Shown piece after piece: positions 61,456 through 64,000 of a stretch of 64,000 bases of DNA (within the stretch, counting starts at the first letter, position 1; every line of letters starts with the position of its first letter). A program made the translations under genes and the position numbers. Source of the DNA: Mesocentrotus franciscanus (lineage: Eukaryota; Echinodermata; Echinoidea; Camarodonta; Strongylocentrotidae); assembly GCA_037976565.1 (NCBI GenBank), contig CP137682.1:28261199-28325198 (forward strand). The letters are read 5' to 3'. The notes beneath the pieces were generated by a model. The model made no database searches. It was not told where the DNA came from and saw only the letters and a list, made by a program, of their open reading frames with translations.

Positions 61456-62983
61456 GGGGAAGGGGGACATGAATGTTTCATGGGGTCCAATGAGCTATTA
61501 ATGAATAAAGCAAACGTCCTACTCTAAATTGTGAGCCGCCCTCTCTGGCAATATACGGTATTATGATTGCATCATATTGATGGTGCAATATTTGAGAGTG
61601 TGTGATAAATAGTGAAACTATTATGTTTTCTGTCGGGGTGAGCCGTGGTGTAGTTGTTATCGTTTGAGACTAAGGCATCCGAACTTAACCCAATCGGGTT
61701 ATCTATATATACTGCACTGAATTCGACACTCATCCTTTTACTTGTTTTTACTTTTTACTTTTTTACTACTTCAATTAAGTATGAGATTTTCCGTTATGAA
61801 TAATGATGATGAGGTTTCAAAATGGACTCGAGCACTTTCTTTCGTTCATCATTATATTCATTATTTTTGTAATAGAGAGAATGGAAGAAGAAATCGGTCA
61901 TTACAAAAGTTATAATTCCAGCTAATTAATGAAATTTTGTTCTTGTTTTTGTTCCCTTCCCCTCTATTGAGGCATTAGTTTTTTTAATCACCTTTTAAAC
62001 ACAATATAATCGTGTATTTTGGATTCGATGGCAGCAACAAAAACCCTCTGGCTTTCTTAGCTGTCTTCACATTCATATGACATTATTGTTGTTGTTGTTT
62101 TCTATTGTAAATATATGTCTTTATCTTGTACATTATGTTGTTATTTTATATGTTTTCATAATGTATGAAACAAAAATCAACTTCAATTCAATTTCAAGTA
62201 CTCTGCGTACAATTTTACATCAATTTCGGGAAAGTAGAACTCATTTAAAATGTTGATTAAGAAAGGGTAAAATATAATAAAGCATAACATAGAAGGAAAT
62301 ATAGAGTGTGTTAGAGAAAGAGAGAGAAAAAGGGGAGGGAGGAGAGAGAGAGAGAGAGAGAGAGAGAGGGGGTGGGGGGGACATGAATGTTTCATGGGGT
62401 CCAATGAGCAATTAATGAATAAAGCAAACGTCCTACTCTAAATTGTGAGCCGCCCTCTCTGGCAATATACGGTATTATGATTGCATCATATTGATGGTGC
62501 AATATTTGAGAGTGTGTGATAAATAGTAAAACTATCATGTTTTCTGCCGGGGTGAGCCGTGGTGTAGTGGATATCGTTTGAGACTGAAGCAACCGGACTT
62601 AACCCAATACCATGAAAATGGTGGGCTTTCTACTGCACTGAATTCGACACTCATCCTTTTTGCTTAATTTTTTTTTTTTTTTTGTTTTACTACTTCAATT
62701 AAGTATGAGATTTTCCGTTGTGAATAAAGATGATGAGGTTTTAAAATGAACTAGACACATCTTCTTGTTCATTATGTATTCTTAAATTCGCAATAGAGAA
62801 AGTGGAAAAAAGACTCATTCCTAACAAGAAGTAATAGATGTAGTAAATTTTTACATCAAATTTGGGAAAGGAGAATTATTCAAAATTTTGATTAAAAAAG
62901 GGTTAGAGAGAAAAAAGTATAACATAGAGGGAAAGTTAGAGTGAGAGAGAGTGAGAGAGAGCGAGCAAAAAAGAGGGAGAGTA

Positions 62984-63020
<37 letters not shown>

Positions 63021-63963
63021 AGATGTGTGTGTGTGTGCGTGTGTGTGAGAGAGAGAGAGAGAGAGAGAGGGAGGGGGGAGGGGGGACATGAATGTTTCAT
63101 GGGGTCCAATGAGCTATTAATGAATAAAGCAAACGTCCTACTCTAAATTGTGAGCCGCCCTCTCAGGCAATATACGGTATTATGATTGCATCATATTGAT
63201 GGTGCAATATTTGAGAGTGTGTGATAAATAGTGAAACTATTATGTTTTCTGTCGGGGTGAGCCGTGGTGTAGTTGTTATCGTTTGAGACTAAGGCATCCG
63301 AACTTAACCCAATCGGGTTATCTATATATACTGCACTGAATTCGACACTCATCCTTTTACTTGTTTTTACTTTTTACTTTTTTACTACTTCAATTAAGTA
63401 TGAGATTTTCCGTTATGAATAATGATGATGAGGTTTCAAAATGGACTCGAGCACTTTCTTTCGTTCATCATTATATTCATTATTTTTGTAATAGAGAGAA
63501 TGGAAGAAGAAATCGGTCATTACAAAAGTTATAATTCCAGCTAATTAATGAAATTTTGTTCTTGTTTTTGTTCCCTTCCCCTCTATTGAGGCATTAGTTT
63601 TTTTAATCACCTTTTAAACACAATATAATCGTGTATTTTGGATTCGATGGCAGCAACAAAAACCCTCTGGCTTTCTTAGCTGTCTTCACATTCATATGAC
63701 ATTATTGTTGTTGTTGTTTTCTATTGTAAATATATGTCTTTATCTTGTACATTATGTTGTTATTTAAAATGTTTTCATAATGTATGAAACAAAAATCAAC
63801 TTCAATTCAATTTCAAGTACTCTGCGTACAATTTTTACATCAATTTCGGGAAAGAAGAACTCATTTAAAATGTTGATAAAGAAAGGGTAAAATATAATAA
63901 AGCATAACATAGAAGGAAATATAGAGTGTGTTAGAGAAAGAGAGAGAAAAAAGGGGAGGGAGG

Positions 63964-63999
<36 letters not shown>

Positions 64000-64000
64000 G

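Larger units (their letters stand above)
40901..64000 (+). repeat. Satellite array of 28 SINE-like monomers, runs off the window
   Basis: A tandem array of related monomers. The shared GGGTGAGCCGTGGTGTAGT module starts (first G of GGGTGAG) at 41048 (truncated monomer), 41553, 42483, 43193, 44056, 44725, 45851, 46556, 47433, 48136, 49044, 49746, 50667, 51357, 52285, 53208, 54128, 55277, 55981, 56852, 57546, 58458, 59155, 60074, 60938, 61636, 62550 and 63255. Class A (TAGTGGATATCG, followed by ~700 bp to the next module): 42483, 44056, 45851, 47433, 49044, 50667, 55277, 56852, 58458, 60938, 62550. Class B (TAGTTGTTATCG, usually ~865-930 bp): the rest. Each contains variable (GA)n and poly-G; class A adds two (GT)n blocks. 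Short ORFs repeated across copies are homogenised non-coding sequence. Confidence 0.97.

Noticed and set aside
40901..64000. Functional tRNA genes in the satellite
   Set aside because: The A and B boxes are too far apart, no T-stem or clear anticodon arm forms, so these are tRNA-derived heads and not tRNAs.
40901..64000. CRISPR-like array
   Set aside because: Units of 700-930 bp without short repeat/spacer structure, in eukaryotic DNA.

Overview
The window is animal nuclear DNA: AT-rich, with multi-exon genes on GT-AG introns, long microsatellites, many short inverted-repeat transposons and a large satellite array. Very frequent ACATGTAC-type palindromes and small elements ending in GGGCCCCRTTTCAYAAA-like inverted repeats suggest a marine deuterostome, most likely an echinoderm such as a sea urchin. 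That placement is inferred, not proven.

Left part (1-7.2 kb): the last five exons of a + strand liprin-beta gene (PPFIBP1/2 family). They cover the end of the second SAM domain, the whole third SAM domain, a basic low-complexity tail and a C-terminal class I PDZ ligand (Thr-Ile-Val). A long 3' UTR follows. From 7.2 to 13.7 kb there is intergenic DNA, a 38-44 bp minisatellite carrying repeated nuclear-receptor DR1-like sites, and a 778 bp foldback transposon flanked by TTAA.

Middle part (13.7-40.9 kb): a - strand gene convergent with liprin-beta, with very large introns. Four coding segments are seen (34326-33929, 22315-22175, 14955-14509, 14071-13723). The second encodes a near-perfect TEAD-binding omega-loop, MRLRALPQSFWQQP, of the YAP/FAM181 kind. 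The last two create an AT-hook (RRGRPKREY) across their splice junction. No WW domain is seen, so it is not YAP itself; it looks like a FAM181-like or new TEAD cofactor. Two of its exons show reading-frame breaks, and the splice phase between exons two and three does not match, so the model is incomplete. The introns hold a 550 bp pure pyrimidine tract, several MITE-like elements, microsatellites and a dispersed short hairpin family.

Right part (40.9-64 kb, running off the end): a 23 kb tandem array of 28 monomers. There are two monomer classes, about 700 bp (class A) and 865-930 bp (class B), mostly alternating. Every full monomer carries a ~105 nt module with a tRNA-Val-like A box, a B-box-like TTCGA, a 7 bp closing stem (GGGTGAG/CTCATCC) and an immediate T-run like a Pol III terminator. 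Class B bodies also carry a retroposon-like 3' tail (AATAAAG followed by AATTC repeats). The array therefore looks like a tandemly amplified SINE-derived composite. A higher-order repeat of about 9.4 kb is marked by the same CAGRAGCGGATCYAG-ended MITE at the same site in two places.

No rRNA genes, canonical tRNA genes, CRISPR arrays or recognisable full-length transposase or reverse transcriptase genes were found.
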